64,000 nt of DNA from Sunxiuqinia dokdonensis (GTDB taxonomy: Bacteria > Bacteroidota > Bacteroidia > Bacteroidales > Prolixibacteraceae): positions 1-64,000 of the forward strand of contig NZ_LGIA01000176.1 in NCBI RefSeq assembly GCF_001270965.1, written 5' to 3'. Below the pieces are notes generated by a model. That model was not told the origin of the DNA and did not search any database. It saw only the letters and a program-made list of their open reading frames with translations. How positions within the stretch are numbered: the first letter of the stretch is position 1; each line of letters opens with the position of its first letter. The translations under genes were made by a program, and so were the position numbers. Positions 1-8,007 of the stretch are shown in pieces.

Positions 1-1
1 T

Positions 2-58
2 ATCGATAAAACAACGAAAGCAACGATGAGAATAATTTTTACTCCACCGGAAATCTAA
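2..58 (+). CDS. possible 3' end of a gene entering from the left
   Basis: One forward frame is open from the window edge to a TAA at 56-58 and reads IDKTTKATMRIIFTPPEI. The alternating charged and hydrophobic tail looks like a protein C-terminus, but only 18 residues are visible. It is followed by a hairpin terminator at 121-160, which fits a gene end. No family can be named. Confidence 0.3.
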   Translation: MDKTTKATMRIIFTPPEI

Positions 59-120
59 ACTGATCCCTGATCCTTCTTCGCCTTGGTGCCGTGCTAATTT
101 CCAGGGGGTGCTGAAAAGCA

Positions 121-160
121 AAAGGAGTTGCAAACATTGGGTTTGCAACTCCTTTTTTAT
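121..160. terminator. hairpin terminator
   Basis: A perfect 15-bp inverted repeat (121-135 with 141-155, loop of five bases) is followed on the + strand by a T-rich tail. It would end forward transcription from the left edge. On the minus strand it lies directly downstream of tRNA-Ser and could serve that gene too. Confidence 0.7.
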
Positions 161-164
161 CGGG

Positions 165-249
165 CGGAGAGAGAGGGATTCGAACCCCCGGATCCGTGAA
201 GATCAACGGTTTTCAAGACCGCCGCATTCGACCACTCTGCCATCTCTCC
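165..249 (-). tRNA. tRNA-Ser (anticodon TGA)
   Basis: Read on the minus strand, the 85-base sequence starts GGAGAGA and ends TCTCTCC plus a G discriminator, giving a seven-pair acceptor stem. The anticodon loop is CTTGAAA with anticodon TGA (213-215 on the + strand). It has a long variable arm, as expected for a class II tRNA, and a canonical GGTTCGAATCC T-arm. The 3' CCA is not encoded. Confidence 0.95.
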
Positions 250-523
250 GTAGATGTGGCGGCAAAAGTATAGGAATTTTTTAAAACTCAAAAATATTAG
301 CCGGAAAAAAACTTTGGAAATGAAAAAAAAAAAAGTTCAATAAAGGTTGCATAATTGAATCATATTTTAGAATTTTATGAAGCGTAAAATTTAAGCTTTT
401 GAAAGCATTGATTTTACTAAGGTTTTAGAAAGTTTGAATTCTTTTTTCACACCTTCAGACAAGACATTAATTATTATAAAATTATTTTAATCATTTATTT
501 TTTAATCCTAAACAAGTTTTCTT

Positions 524-793
524 ATGAACAAAGCTCAATTAATTGACTCAATTGCTGAAAAAGCTGGTCTGACTAAAGCGGATGCTAAAAAAGCATTGGA
601 TGCTTTCGTAGAATCTACAACTGATGCTCTGAAAAACGGTGACCGTGTGGCGTTGATCGGATTTGGATCTTTTGCCGTATCTACACGGAGTGCAAGAACC
701 GGAAGAAACCCACAAACTGGTGCTCCTATTGAAATTTCTGAGAAGAAAGTCGTCAAATTCAAGCCAGGTGCTGAATTGAGCGATGCCGTATAA
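524..793 (+). CDS. hup: HU family DNA-binding protein
   Basis: This 89-residue protein is a standard-length HU, a dimeric nucleoid protein that bends DNA. It starts MNKAQLIDSIAEKAGL, the usual first helix, and carries the beta-arm motif GFGSFAVSTRSARTGRNP around residues 46-63, followed by the FKPGAEL segment. It stands alone, with tRNA-Ser upstream on the other strand and a bidirectional terminator 20 bases downstream. The 274-base AT-rich leader (250-523) must hold its promoter, but I could not assign a convincing -33/-7 pair. An antisense reading frame across the gene is a shadow. Confidence 0.95.
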   Translation: MNKAQLIDSIAEKAGLTKADAKKALDAFVESTTDALKNGDRVALIGFGSFAVSTRSARTGRNPQTGAPIEISEKKVVKFKPGAELSDAV

Positions 794-816
794 TGCGAGT
801 CTTTATAAAAAGATAA

Positions 817-846
817 AAAAAGGGAGGTTAAAAAACCTCCCTTTTT
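817..846. terminator. bidirectional terminator between convergent genes
   Basis: A 13-bp perfect inverted repeat (817-829 with 834-846) has a GC-rich core AGGGAGGTT/AACCTCCCT and an A-run on one side with a T-run on the other. It lies between the HU gene and the convergent DUF4252 gene, so it probably serves both. Confidence 0.85.
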
Positions 847-865
847 GATTGCTGTTTGTTTTGGT

Positions 866-1366
866 TCACTTCTTTTTAGGCAGCATGTCAATATCGAGTG
901 CGCCCGTGATTTTACCAATGTTTTCCGGATCAATAATCCCCCGAATGCTAATGAGTGCGTTGTCGTCGCCTCCAACAACCAGGAGCAATTCAGAGAACTT
1001 GCCGCCTCCGGCATCTCTGGCAAAAAAGCGGACAACTTCATTGGCTTCGGTCACTTCCATCAAAACCTCATAGTCGTGATTTTTGAAGAAGCCATCCGCT
1101 TCCAGTTCTTTGTAAAAGTCGAGCGAGCGATTGAGTTCATCGTCATCGACTGCTAAAATTCGCACACCTTCCAAGCCGGAAAGCACATTCGCTTCGGCGG
1201 AGCCACTATCTATTTTACTGGCAAAATTCAGAAGTGCACCGCTAATATTCACAGTTGTCAGCCCCTGTTTATTGGCATATTTATCAAACAACTTGTCCAC
1301 AGGGCTTTTTTGTGCCATTCCCAAGAGCGGAATGAGACAGATGATCATCCATACGAGCTTTTTCAT
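866..1366 (-). CDS. DUF4252-like exported protein
   Basis: The 166-residue protein has a short signal peptide (MKKLVWMIICLIPLLGMAQ). The rest resembles DUF4252 proteins of Bacteroidota: a phase with spaced acidic and aromatic residues (VDKLFDKYANKQG), then the LLVVGGDDNALISIRG segment and a ...MLPKKK tail. The function of that family is unknown to me. Its ATG overlaps the stop of the upstream anti-sigma-like gene by four bases (ATGA), so the two are translationally coupled and belong to the ECF sigma operon. It is likely an envelope-side target or modulator of that sigma system. Confidence 0.75.
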   Translation of the reverse strand: MKKLVWMIICLIPLLGMAQKSPVDKLFDKYANKQGLTTVNISGALLNFASKIDSGSAEANVLSGLEGVRILAVDDDELNRSLDFYKELEADGFFKNHDYEVLMEVTEANEVVRFFARDAGGGKFSELLLVVGGDDNALISIRGIIDPENIGKITGALDIDMLPKKK

Positions 1367-1917
1367 GGTTCTTGTTTTTTTAATTTTTTATTGATTGTTT
1401 CCATTTCCTGTATTTCCTGAAATCCTTTGTCAAGTTTATTCAGACTTTTATTGAGTGGCTGTGAGGCCTTGTTGATTTTTTGCACCGGCTCAAGGCCTTC
1501 CATTCCCTTTTGATAATGCCCTGCCATATATTGCAGCACCGTTACGGCTTCGGCGTAAGCCTGATCCGGATCGGAGAAGCTGTCTTCCCACTGGTTGTCG
1601 TTGGTGTACAGATTGACGGCCAGTAAGGCAACCAAAAGCGCAGCCGCAATTCCGCTTATCGTTTGCCACAGCCAGCGATGGTGTGTCTTGTCGCGCGTCT
1701 CCTTCTCCAGAATATAGTCCATAATTTCTTCTTCCAGCCCTTCATCCCGGCGCTCGGCTGAAAGTTCGCTTAGTCCGGTAAAAAGAGACTGGTATGGCTT
1801 GAGTTCGGGGGCAACTGTTTGGGAGTTAAAGTAGTCGGTTAACAACTGCTCTTCCTGTTCGCTGCTCGTCCCCTCAAAGTATTTTTGCAGTATTTGTTTG
1901 ACTTCTTTCAGTTCCAT
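1363..1917 (-). CDS. single-pass membrane anti-sigma-factor-like protein
   Basis: I start this gene at the ATG giving MELKEVKQILQKYFEG, a common opening for Bacteroidota anti-sigma proteins; an upstream in-frame ATG at 1941 would add eight residues. The product (about 184 residues) has an acidic cytoplasmic N-part, one membrane helix (WQTISGIAAALLVALLAVNLY) near the middle, and a Lys/Gln-rich C-terminal part with periodic leucines. It overlaps the sigma gene upstream by about 44 bases and the DUF4252 gene downstream by four, so the three form one operon. It lacks an obvious zinc-binding HxxxCxxC. The anti-sigma role is inferred from topology and position. Confidence 0.7.
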   Translation of the reverse strand: MELKEVKQILQKYFEGTSSEQEEQLLTDYFNSQTVAPELKPYQSLFTGLSELSAERRDEGLEEEIMDYILEKETRDKTHHRWLWQTISGIAAALLVALLAVNLYTNDNQWEDSFSDPDQAYAEAVTVLQYMAGHYQKGMEGLEPVQKINKASQPLNKSLNKLDKGFQEIQEMETINKKLKKQEP

Positions 1918-2416
1918 ATGCTTGGTATTTAAATAGTTCATCTCTTACTTTTTTTCGTGCCCGCGAAAGGTTAACACGAATGGCGTTGACCTGTAGTTGG
2001 GTTTGTTCGGCTATTTCATCGTAGTTTAATTGTTCAATGTCCCGCATCCGCATAATCTTTTGCTGCAATTCCGGCAAATCCGCAATCAGTTTTTTGATCA
2101 ATGTGGCTGCTTCTGACCGATCCAGTTCATCGCTTAGGTTGCTTTGGTTTTCATTTTGCCAGCCCGTTTGTTGTTCTTCCAGCGAGAAGGTTCGGTTAGC
2201 GCGGAGCAGGTCGTAGCTTTTGTTCCGAGTCATTCGCATGGCAAAGGCTTCCACGTTGTCAACCCCCTCGAGCATATCCCGCTTTTGCCAGAGTTTGAGG
2301 AAGACGTCTTGCACCACATCGCGTGCTTCTTCATCATTTTCAGTAAACCGCCTGGCGTACCGACGAAGCTTGTTACTCAATGGCAGAACCCGTGTCTTAA
2401 ATTCTTTGGCTAGCAT
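1874..2416 (-). CDS. ECF-type RNA polymerase sigma factor
   Basis: The 180-residue protein has both ECF domains. Region 2 is at about residues 15-80, with the DVVQDVFLKLWQKRD signature and the NKSYDLLRANR promoter-melting segment. Region 4 is at about 110-165, with LPELQQKIMRMRDIEQLNYDEIA and the helix-turn-helix QVNAIRVNLSRARKKVR. It is the first gene of a three-gene operon with an anti-sigma-like membrane protein and a DUF4252 protein, the usual arrangement for an envelope-responsive sigma. Target promoters are not evident. It may regulate its own operon, whose promoter should lie in 2417-2612. Confidence 0.92.
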   Translation of the reverse strand: MLAKEFKTRVLPLSNKLRRYARRFTENDEEARDVVQDVFLKLWQKRDMLEGVDNVEAFAMRMTRNKSYDLLRANRTFSLEEQQTGWQNENQSNLSDELDRSEAATLIKKLIADLPELQQKIMRMRDIEQLNYDEIAEQTQLQVNAIRVNLSRARKKVRDELFKYQAYGTERSQTNTAKIL

Positions 2417-2612
2417 GTTCTAATCACATTCTGTTCTTCTTTCAAAATTAAGACGTTGGTCGATGTCTTTCATTACATGGGGCAGGTATTTTATTAAGCA
2501 AGAATTGATAAAGTGCTGGTCTGCCTTGCACAAAGCGCCGAAAAACACAAACACCCGGCACTCCAATGGCCAGGCGTTTGCGTTGTTCGGGCACGGCGGA
2601 TGAAGCCGTTGT

Positions 2613-3482
2613 TTACGGAGCCCACGGGAAATGCTCATTTCCTTTGCTGCTTCCTTTCCCTGAATGAATGGGAATGGCGATACCGAACATGACCCGGCCA
2701 ATGAGCCCCGAAGAAACCTCATCCGAAATCAGGTTGGGGGTACCGTCCATAAATTCGGAACTTACGCCCGATACTTCGGCAGCCAGATTCAAGGTCAGGC
2801 CGTTTTTCAAGGCGAATCTTGATCCAATGGCCAGGGCAAACTGCACGGCTTGCTCGGTGTCTTGGTAGGGCGGCTCGTAGAATTCGGGATCCGTCGTTTC
2901 GTTTGGAATCCACACGGAAGGCAATTGTTCCGGTTTGGGATTGTTCATAAAGCTTGTGTCGGTATAAACGAGCTCGGGTGAGTGAAAATTTAGTCCTGCG
3001 CTGAGTTCAAGATAGGGCTGAAAGAACTGCTGGTCGCGTGCCCCCGAGGTAAATTTTCGGAAGTAATAGCGCAAAAACAGGCTTGGTGCGATGGCTGTTG
3101 TGTTGTATTCGATGGGGACGGTGGGGTAGTAGTCAATTCCAAATGCCGGATGGTCGATTTCTGATTGGAATGCAGCCAGGTCTTGTACCATCACCGAATC
3201 GTCGGAGCTGCTAAGGCTGTAAAATGCAACACCCAGTCCCAGTTCGAAGTGGCTCCCGATGGTTCTCGACACCGCGAGGTCGCCGCTCAGCCCCATGCCA
3301 TGCTGAAAATCACTTTCCAAGGTTGCCAGGCCGGGCCCCACTTCGTTGAGCATGGTGGCGACGCCCACACGTGGTGTCAAATACCATTGGTTACTGCCTT
3401 TCCCTTGGGCGAATAATAAGTTGGTTGAGAATAAAGTGAAAACGATAACAATCAATCGTGTTTTGAGGAGCGTTTTTTTCAT
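2613..3482 (-). CDS. outer-membrane beta-barrel protein with signal peptide
   Basis: The 289-residue protein begins with a signal peptide (cleavage probably after LLFAQ, about residue 26). It continues with alternating aromatic/glycine strands such as WYLTPRVGVATM, FELGLGVAFYSL, LFLRYYFRKF and GLIGRVMFGIAIPI. This is the pattern of PorT-like or OMP_b-brl proteins of Bacteroidota. The Tyr-rich segment YYPTVPIEY and the acidic stretch around residues 180-205 would be loops. No ligand can be named. It is transcribed in the same direction as the sigma operon, but with 196 bases between them. Confidence 0.7.
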   Translation of the reverse strand: MKKTLLKTRLIVIVFTLFSTNLLFAQGKGSNQWYLTPRVGVATMLNEVGPGLATLESDFQHGMGLSGDLAVSRTIGSHFELGLGVAFYSLSSSDDSVMVQDLAAFQSEIDHPAFGIDYYPTVPIEYNTTAIAPSLFLRYYFRKFTSGARDQQFFQPYLELSAGLNFHSPELVYTDTSFMNNPKPEQLPSVWIPNETTDPEFYEPPYQDTEQAVQFALAIGSRFALKNGLTLNLAAEVSGVSSEFMDGTPNLISDEVSSGLIGRVMFGIAIPIHSGKGSSKGNEHFPWAP

Positions 3483-3866
3483 TATTCAAGTTTTATAGTT
3501 TGGCTAGCGTAATGATAACAAAAAAATAGCTGTCTGCTGGTATTTCTGAGCGCTTTTTTATGGCTGGAGTGGTGTTTGCCAGGCTGAAGAATTTTCCGGA
3601 AAGCCACTGGGCTTTGCCCTTGTCGGTTCTGGTCCTTTCCATTTGCATTTTCCACGCTTGGTTGAAATAAACCGGACGTGGAATTAGTTCCACATATCCA
3701 CAGTTGGAGGCCCTTTTGAACGGTTGAAAAGCTTGGTTTTTTAGATGTCCGGGTGTCGGGTGCAAGCGGATCACAGCTGCCTGCCAGATACTTAACGTTT
3801 GAAGCGCTGAGTTTGGCAAGGTTTTTTCATCTTAAAAGGCGTATTGAACCAACAAGGAGAAATCGC
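3483..3866. other. 384-base intergenic space
   Basis: It lies between two divergent genes and must hold the promoters of the outer-membrane barrel gene (minus) and the nitroreductase (plus). Reading frames that cross it have no recognisable composition or start signals. A purine-rich AAGGAGA just before the nitroreductase ATG is the only clear site. Confidence 0.5.
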
Positions 3867-4520
3867 ATGATGAGAGAGATAAAAGATACAACAACAACAA
3901 GGAATCCGCTTCGTCAGAACGAAACGTACCTGCTCGAATTGCTTGAACGCCGTTGGAGCCCACGTAGTTTTTCAGACGAAGAAATACCGCAGGAAATTAT
4001 CGTAGAAATATTTGATGCCGGACGAAGCATGATGTCCTGTTTTAATGAGCAACCCTGGCGGGTAATTTTTGCCTCGAAAGCGGACAGCCACTACAACAAG
4101 CTGTTTGACTGTCTGGGCGAGTTTAATCAGCAGTGGGTAAAAACCGCGCCTTGCGTGGGCGTGGTGCTGGGCAAAAAACACTTCACAAAAAAAGATAAGC
4201 TCAACCGGCACCGTTTTTATGATGCCGGAGCCTTTATGGCTGCATCAACTTTGCGGGCAACCAGTTTAGACTTGTATGTGCACCAGATGGCGGGCTTTTC
4301 GCCTGAGAAGGTCACGGAAAATCTCCAAGTTCCCGAAGAGTTTGAACCCATCACCATGTTTGTTATCGGCAAGAAGGCAGATCCGGAGCAACTGCCAGAA
4401 AAACTTCAGAAACAGGAACACAAAAAATCAGATCGAAATGAAGTCGATGAATTTCTCTTTGGCGATCCATGGGGTGTTCCCTATACATCGTCATCCAAAC
4501 AAGCTCAATCAGAAAAATAA
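3867..4520 (+). CDS. nitroreductase family protein
   Basis: This is an FMN-dependent nitroreductase-fold oxidoreductase, about 217 residues. The start at 3867 is chosen because AAGGAGA lies six bases upstream and the family's opening helix follows; a longer frame from 3753 adds unrelated residues. The motif LLERRWSPRSFSDEEIP (about residues 25-42) is the FMN-phosphate-binding start of the fold. FNEQPWRVIF (about 58-68) is the usual S/N-x-QPW contact, and the C-terminal GDPWG fits the family. The substrate is unknown. It is followed closely by small stress-type genes, suggesting a general stress or redox role. Confidence 0.88.
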   Translation: MMREIKDTTTTRNPLRQNETYLLELLERRWSPRSFSDEEIPQEIIVEIFDAGRSMMSCFNEQPWRVIFASKADSHYNKLFDCLGEFNQQWVKTAPCVGVVLGKKHFTKKDKLNRHRFYDAGAFMAASTLRATSLDLYVHQMAGFSPEKVTENLQVPEEFEPITMFVIGKKADPEQLPEKLQKQEHKKSDRNEVDEFLFGDPWGVPYTSSSKQAQSEK

Positions 4521-4540
4521 ACCATTAAAGCGTTAAAATC

Positions 4541-4861
4541 ATGAATCGGAATAATCAGTACAGTACATTGGTCGAGGCCATTGAAAACCTGGTCAGGCGA
4601 GGATACACACACAACTATCGGGTGAACCAATACGGACAGTTGGAAGAAAGCAAGACCGTTCATTATCTGCCTTCGGAGGTCGAGTTGCATGAATTTCATC
4701 GATTTGAAGGCGAGACCAACCCGTCAGACATGAGTATTGTGTATGCCGTAAAAACCAAGTCGGGTAACAAAGGAACCGTGGTGGATTCGTATGGCGTGGA
4801 CGGTTCTGAAGTGACTTCAAAGTTTATGAATAATATTGAACAGCGGCAATTTGATGACTAA
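4541..4861 (+). CDS. conserved small protein, often named phosphoribosylpyrophosphate synthetase
   Basis: The 106-residue protein has LVRRGYTHNY near residue 18, then PSEVELHEFHRFEGETNPSDMSIVYAV and KGTVVDSYGVDG. This family is widespread in Bacteroidota and often carries a PRPP-synthetase label. I see none of the PRPP-binding DGDLHAGQIQ-type or DLHA features of true Prs, so that name is probably wrong. It sits 20 bases after the nitroreductase and before CsbD. The function is unknown; stress association is inferred from its neighbours. Confidence 0.7.
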   Translation: MNRNNQYSTLVEAIENLVRRGYTHNYRVNQYGQLEESKTVHYLPSEVELHEFHRFEGETNPSDMSIVYAVKTKSGNKGTVVDSYGVDGSEVTSKFMNNIEQRQFDD

Positions 4862-4938
4862 TGCTGGTTGCCATTTTTTGGCGTGGCAGCTGTAGAATAG
4901 CCTGCAGTAAAATTATTAATCCCTTAAATATAAACAAG

Positions 4939-5130
4939 ATGAGTGCAATAACAGACAAAATCAAAGGAAACTGGAATACCATAAAAGGCCGGCTCAAACA
5001 AGAGTACGGGGAACTGACGGAAGATGATTTGACTTATGAAGAAGGTTTGGAAGAGGAGTTGATTGGACGAATTCAGAAGAAAACCGGAAAGACAAAAGAA
5101 GAATTGAAAAATTTTATTGACCGATTGTAA
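4939..5130 (+). CDS. CsbD family stress protein
   Basis: Starting at the ATG at 4939, the product is 63 residues: MSAITDKIKGNWNTIKGRLKQEYG, then a low-complexity acidic middle and GRIQKKTGKTKEELKNFIDRL. KIKGNWNTIKGRLKQ is the CsbD signature (a sigma-B-controlled general stress family in Bacillus). The frame is open further upstream to 4861, but that part is unlike the family. It is very hydrophilic and probably soluble. The exact role of CsbD proteins is not established. Confidence 0.88.
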   Translation: MSAITDKIKGNWNTIKGRLKQEYGELTEDDLTYEEGLEEELIGRIQKKTGKTKEELKNFIDRL

Positions 5131-5142
5131 AAACAGTTTACC

Positions 5143-5688
5143 ATGAATTCATTGAAAGGAAAAAAAGTGGCGATACTGGCAACGCATGGTTTTGAGGAAT
5201 CGGAACTATTCGAACCGAAGCATGCTTTGGAAGAAAGTGGAGCCGATGTTCATATCATTGCGCCTGATACCGGAAAGATTACGGCCTGGAAACACGGCGA
5301 ATGGAGTCGTAAAGCCGATGTTGACAAAGTTTTGGCAGAAGCTGACGTGGCTGATTACGATGCACTGATGCTTCCTGGCGGCGTGATTAACCCCGATAAG
5401 CTTCGGCGCGATCCGACAGCGGTTAAATTTGTGCACGATTTTGTGGCCAGCGGCAAACCCGTGGCTGCCATTTGTCACGGACCACAATTGCTGATTGATG
5501 CCGAAGTTGTGAAAGGAAAGGTGATGACTTCATTTTTCTCGATAAAAAAAGACCTGCAAAATGCTGGAGCCAACTGGGTTGATCAGGAAGTTGTCATTGA
5601 TCAAAACCTGATCACATCGCGCAAACCCGATGATATTGATGCGTTCAGCAACAGATTGATTGAAACTATTGCTGGTGACAAACATTAG
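5143..5688 (+). CDS. DJ-1/PfpI family protein (general stress protein 18 type)
   Basis: The 181-residue protein matches the short PfpI class in length. The nucleophile elbow AAICHGPQLL places Cys111-His112. The acidic partner lies in HGFEESEL (residues 15-22), and LMLPGGVINPDKLRRD is the conserved lid segment. Members include protein deglycase or chaperone-like YhbO/YraA; protease activity is doubtful. It follows CsbD after 12 bases, so the two are probably co-transcribed and part of the stress cluster. Confidence 0.88.
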   Translation: MNSLKGKKVAILATHGFEESELFEPKHALEESGADVHIIAPDTGKITAWKHGEWSRKADVDKVLAEADVADYDALMLPGGVINPDKLRRDPTAVKFVHDFVASGKPVAAICHGPQLLIDAEVVKGKVMTSFFSIKKDLQNAGANWVDQEVVIDQNLITSRKPDDIDAFSNRLIETIAGDKH

Positions 5689-5747
5689 CTAAATATAGAT
5701 TGCAGCCTAAAAGCTTCAATCTTTTTTTAACCAACTGAGAAAATTAC

Positions 5748-6002
5748 ATGATGCCTGGAAAAGCATTTTCATCACGCATAAAAAACGAGGACCAATACGA
5801 AGCCCTTCGCGATAAAGGTTACAGTAAGGAAAAAGCAGCACGCATTGCCAATACGCCCGACTCGGGCAAGAAAGGCGGCAGCAGCCAGAAATATGAAGAG
5901 TGGACAAAACAACAGCTTTACAGTAAGGCGAAAGAAGTGGGAATTGATGGCCGTAGCAAGATGTCAAAAAGCGAGCTGATCCGCGCCCTTCGAAACAACT
6001 GA
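5748..6002 (+). CDS. small Rho-N-like (SAP-like) protein, DUF7218 type
   Basis: The product is 83-84 residues, depending on which of two adjacent ATGs is used. The first half (YEALRDKGYSKEKAARIAN) resembles DUF7218 proteins. The second half (YEEWTKQQLYSKAKEVGIDGRSKMSKSELIRALRNN) is a clear helix-extended-helix Rho termination factor N-terminal type motif. Such stand-alone proteins are strongly basic and probably bind nucleic acid. It closes the stress gene run. Confidence 0.75.
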   Translation: MMPGKAFSSRIKNEDQYEALRDKGYSKEKAARIANTPDSGKKGGSSQKYEEWTKQQLYSKAKEVGIDGRSKMSKSELIRALRNN

Positions 6003-6112
6003 AGCGATGAATCAGTCATCGACTGACTGAGCCATTGGAAACATCGAAATCCCAAAAAAAGCGAGCCTGGATGATCAGTCGAACCAGCCAAATCCCTTAT
6101 CTTTGGTTGAAA

Positions 6113-7129
6113 ATGAAACGTATGCAGAAACTGGTTGTCCTTCCATTTTTAATCCTTCTGCTGGCTTGTGCCAGTTCTCCTGAAAGGAAAATTATCACCG
6201 TTAATGGCCTCATCCAACCAGAAAAGTTGGGAAAAACATTGGCGCATGAACACATCTTGGTTGATTTCTCGGGGGCTGAAAATTACCATCCCGAAAACTA
6301 CAATCGCCAGGAGGCATTTGACCGGATTTTGCCCGAACTGGAAAAACTGAAACAATACGGGGTGGAATCGTTTGTGGACTGTACCCCCCAGTTTGTGGGG
6401 CGCGATGTTGTTTTGCTGAAAAGGCTTGCTGATGAAACAGGTTTAAATATCCTCACCAACACCGGCTTTTATGGGGCTCAAAACAATAAGTTTATTCCCA
6501 AACATGTATTCGATATGCCAGCCGAAGCGATTGCCGAATTTTATATTGCTGAGTTTGACCAGGGCATTGAAGGGACAGGCGTGCGTCCCGGATTTATCAA
6601 GACCGCCGTTGATCGGAAACCCTTGTCGGATTTTCATGCAAAACTGGTGCGTGCTGCGGCCCTGGCCCACAAAGCTACCGGGCTCACCATTATGTCGCAT
6701 ACCGGTCCGGCGCTGCCTGCTTTTCAGCAGTTGGAAATTCTCGAGCAGGAAGGTGTTGCCCCCGAAGCCTTGATTTGGACGCACGCCAGCGATGAAAAAG
6801 ATTGGGCGAATTTGGTCAAGATCGCCCAAAGGGGTGCCTGGGTTTCGCTCGATAAATATGGTTGGGATGAAGATTACCTGAAAGGCGAAGTGTTGGTTTA
6901 TCTGAAAGAACAAGGCGTGCTGAATCGAATTCTGATTTCGCACGATGCCGGCTGGTACGAGCCTGCAAAACCCGATCAACCGATCCAGCCCTACACGCCC
7001 ATCTTTGAAACCCTGCTGCCCAAACTGGAAGCCCAAGGATTTACATCCGCCGAGATTGACCAACTGCTGGTTAAAAATCCGGCCAAGGCCTTTACCGTCG
7101 GCAAACGATTTTTGAACCCTTCAAACTAA
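6113..7129 (+). CDS. phosphotriesterase-family lipoprotein
   Basis: I start at 6113 because the sequence MKRMQKLVVLPFLILLLACASS is then a lipoprotein signal with Cys at the lipobox LLAC; the frame is open back to 6035. The mature part is a TIM-barrel metal hydrolase of the phosphotriesterase (PTE/PHP) family, 338 residues in all. Metal-binding motifs are visible in order: LAHEHILVD (HxH), GFIKTAVD (bridging Lys), MSHTGP (His), WTHASDE (His) and ISHDAGW (Asp). The substrate is unknown; many relatives are lactonases rather than phosphotriesterases. Export to the envelope is unusual for the family but seen in Bacteroidota. Confidence 0.88.
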   Translation: MKRMQKLVVLPFLILLLACASSPERKIITVNGLIQPEKLGKTLAHEHILVDFSGAENYHPENYNRQEAFDRILPELEKLKQYGVESFVDCTPQFVGRDVVLLKRLADETGLNILTNTGFYGAQNNKFIPKHVFDMPAEAIAEFYIAEFDQGIEGTGVRPGFIKTAVDRKPLSDFHAKLVRAAALAHKATGLTIMSHTGPALPAFQQLEILEQEGVAPEALIWTHASDEKDWANLVKIAQRGAWVSLDKYGWDEDYLKGEVLVYLKEQGVLNRILISHDAGWYEPAKPDQPIQPYTPIFETLLPKLEAQGFTSAEIDQLLVKNPAKAFTVGKRFLNPSN

Positions 7130-7135
7130 ATGGTC

Positions 7136-7417
7136 ATGAAAAAATTCTCGTATCTCCTCATCTTTCTTTTAGCGGCCGCTACGCTTTTTACAGCCTGTGC
7201 CACACAATCGGTTGGAAATGTAACCGACCCGCCCGGGTTTTTACACGGCCTGCTGCACGGGTTTATTATCTTGTTCAGTTTTATCGCCAGTTTGTTTACC
7301 GATTACGAAATTTATGCTTTCCCCAACAGCGGGTTTTGGTATAATCTCGGATTCCTGTTTGGCACGATGTTATTCTGGGGTGGGGGTGGAGCCAGCTCGA
7401 AAAGACGGAAATGCTAA
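7136..7417 (+). CDS. small lipoprotein with two membrane segments
   Basis: The product is 93 residues from the ATG at 7136; an ATG two codons earlier is also possible. It has a lipobox (LFTAC) followed by GFLHGLLHGFIILFSFIASLFTDYEIYAF and a glycine-rich FGTMLFWGGGGASSKRRK end. I recognise this layout as a common uncharacterised Bacteroidota membrane lipoprotein. The gene directly follows the phosphotriesterase stop and is probably co-transcribed. Confidence 0.7.
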   Translation: MKKFSYLLIFLLAAATLFTACATQSVGNVTDPPGFLHGLLHGFIILFSFIASLFTDYEIYAFPNSGFWYNLGFLFGTMLFWGGGGASSKRRKC

Positions 7418-7433
7418 CATCAGTGTCCTTCGT

Positions 7434-7862
7434 ATGAACGCGCAGCAAGCTACTGTCCGAAAAAGATACCATTCGAAAATAGGACTTGGTATTGTGGTAT
7501 TTATCGTTGCAGTCATTGGATTGACCCTTTTGCCCTTGCTCTTCTCCGAAGCCTGGTTCGGAGTGGGGTTAATTTTGCCATTGGCGGGCTTTATTGTGCA
7601 CCTTTTTGCGACTACGCACTACACCATATCGGGGAACTCGCTGGTGATCAACAGCGGATTCTTATTCAAAAAAAGGATTCAGATTGATCAGATTGAGCAA
7701 ATCAGGTCAAGCCGTTCTCTCATCAGTTCGCCAGCCTGTTCCCTTGATCGGATTGAAATAAAATACAGCCATTCCAAAACGATTTTACTATCGCCCAAAG
7801 ATCAGTCCGGCTTCGTTAATCATCTCAAATCGATTAACGGGCAAATTGTGATACAGGTTTGA
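7434..7862 (+). CDS. PH-domain-containing membrane protein
   Basis: Starting at the ATG at 7434 gives 142 residues. Two membrane helices (GLGIVVFIVAVIGLTLLPLLF and FGVGLILPLAGFIVHLFA) are followed by a bacterial pleckstrin-homology-like beta domain: TTHYTISGNSLVINSGF, IQIDQIEQIRSSRSLISSPACSLDRIEIKY, then ILLSPKDQSGFVNHLKSIN. The function of such proteins is unknown. It lies 17 bases after the small lipoprotein and is probably in its transcript. Confidence 0.78.
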   Translation: MNAQQATVRKRYHSKIGLGIVVFIVAVIGLTLLPLLFSEAWFGVGLILPLAGFIVHLFATTHYTISGNSLVINSGFLFKKRIQIDQIEQIRSSRSLISSPACSLDRIEIKYSHSKTILLSPKDQSGFVNHLKSINGQIVIQV

Positions 7863-8007
7863 AATCAATGTTCTTTTTGTGTAAACGATCGGTGGGTAGC
7901 AATTGATTTTAGTCTGCTGATTAAGGAATGTTTAAACCTTGCCGGCCAAGGGGGCGGGGCATGCCTGATTCAGAATTAAGCCGCTAGCTTTGTCTCCCAA
8001 ATTTGGA

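Noticed and set aside
535-1041. Minus-strand frame antisense to the HU gene
   Set aside because: Crosses a strong terminator and the HU coding sequence; a shadow frame.
2420-2722. 100-residue frame between the sigma gene and the barrel gene
   Set aside because: Overlaps the end of the barrel gene in another frame, with no supporting features.
3493-3819. 108-residue minus-strand frame upstream of the nitroreductase
   Set aside because: No start signal, odd composition and no recognisable motif; it fills a divergent promoter region.
4541-4861. True phosphoribosylpyrophosphate synthetase
   Set aside because: Far too short (106 residues) and lacks PRPP- and ATP-binding motifs of Prs enzymes.
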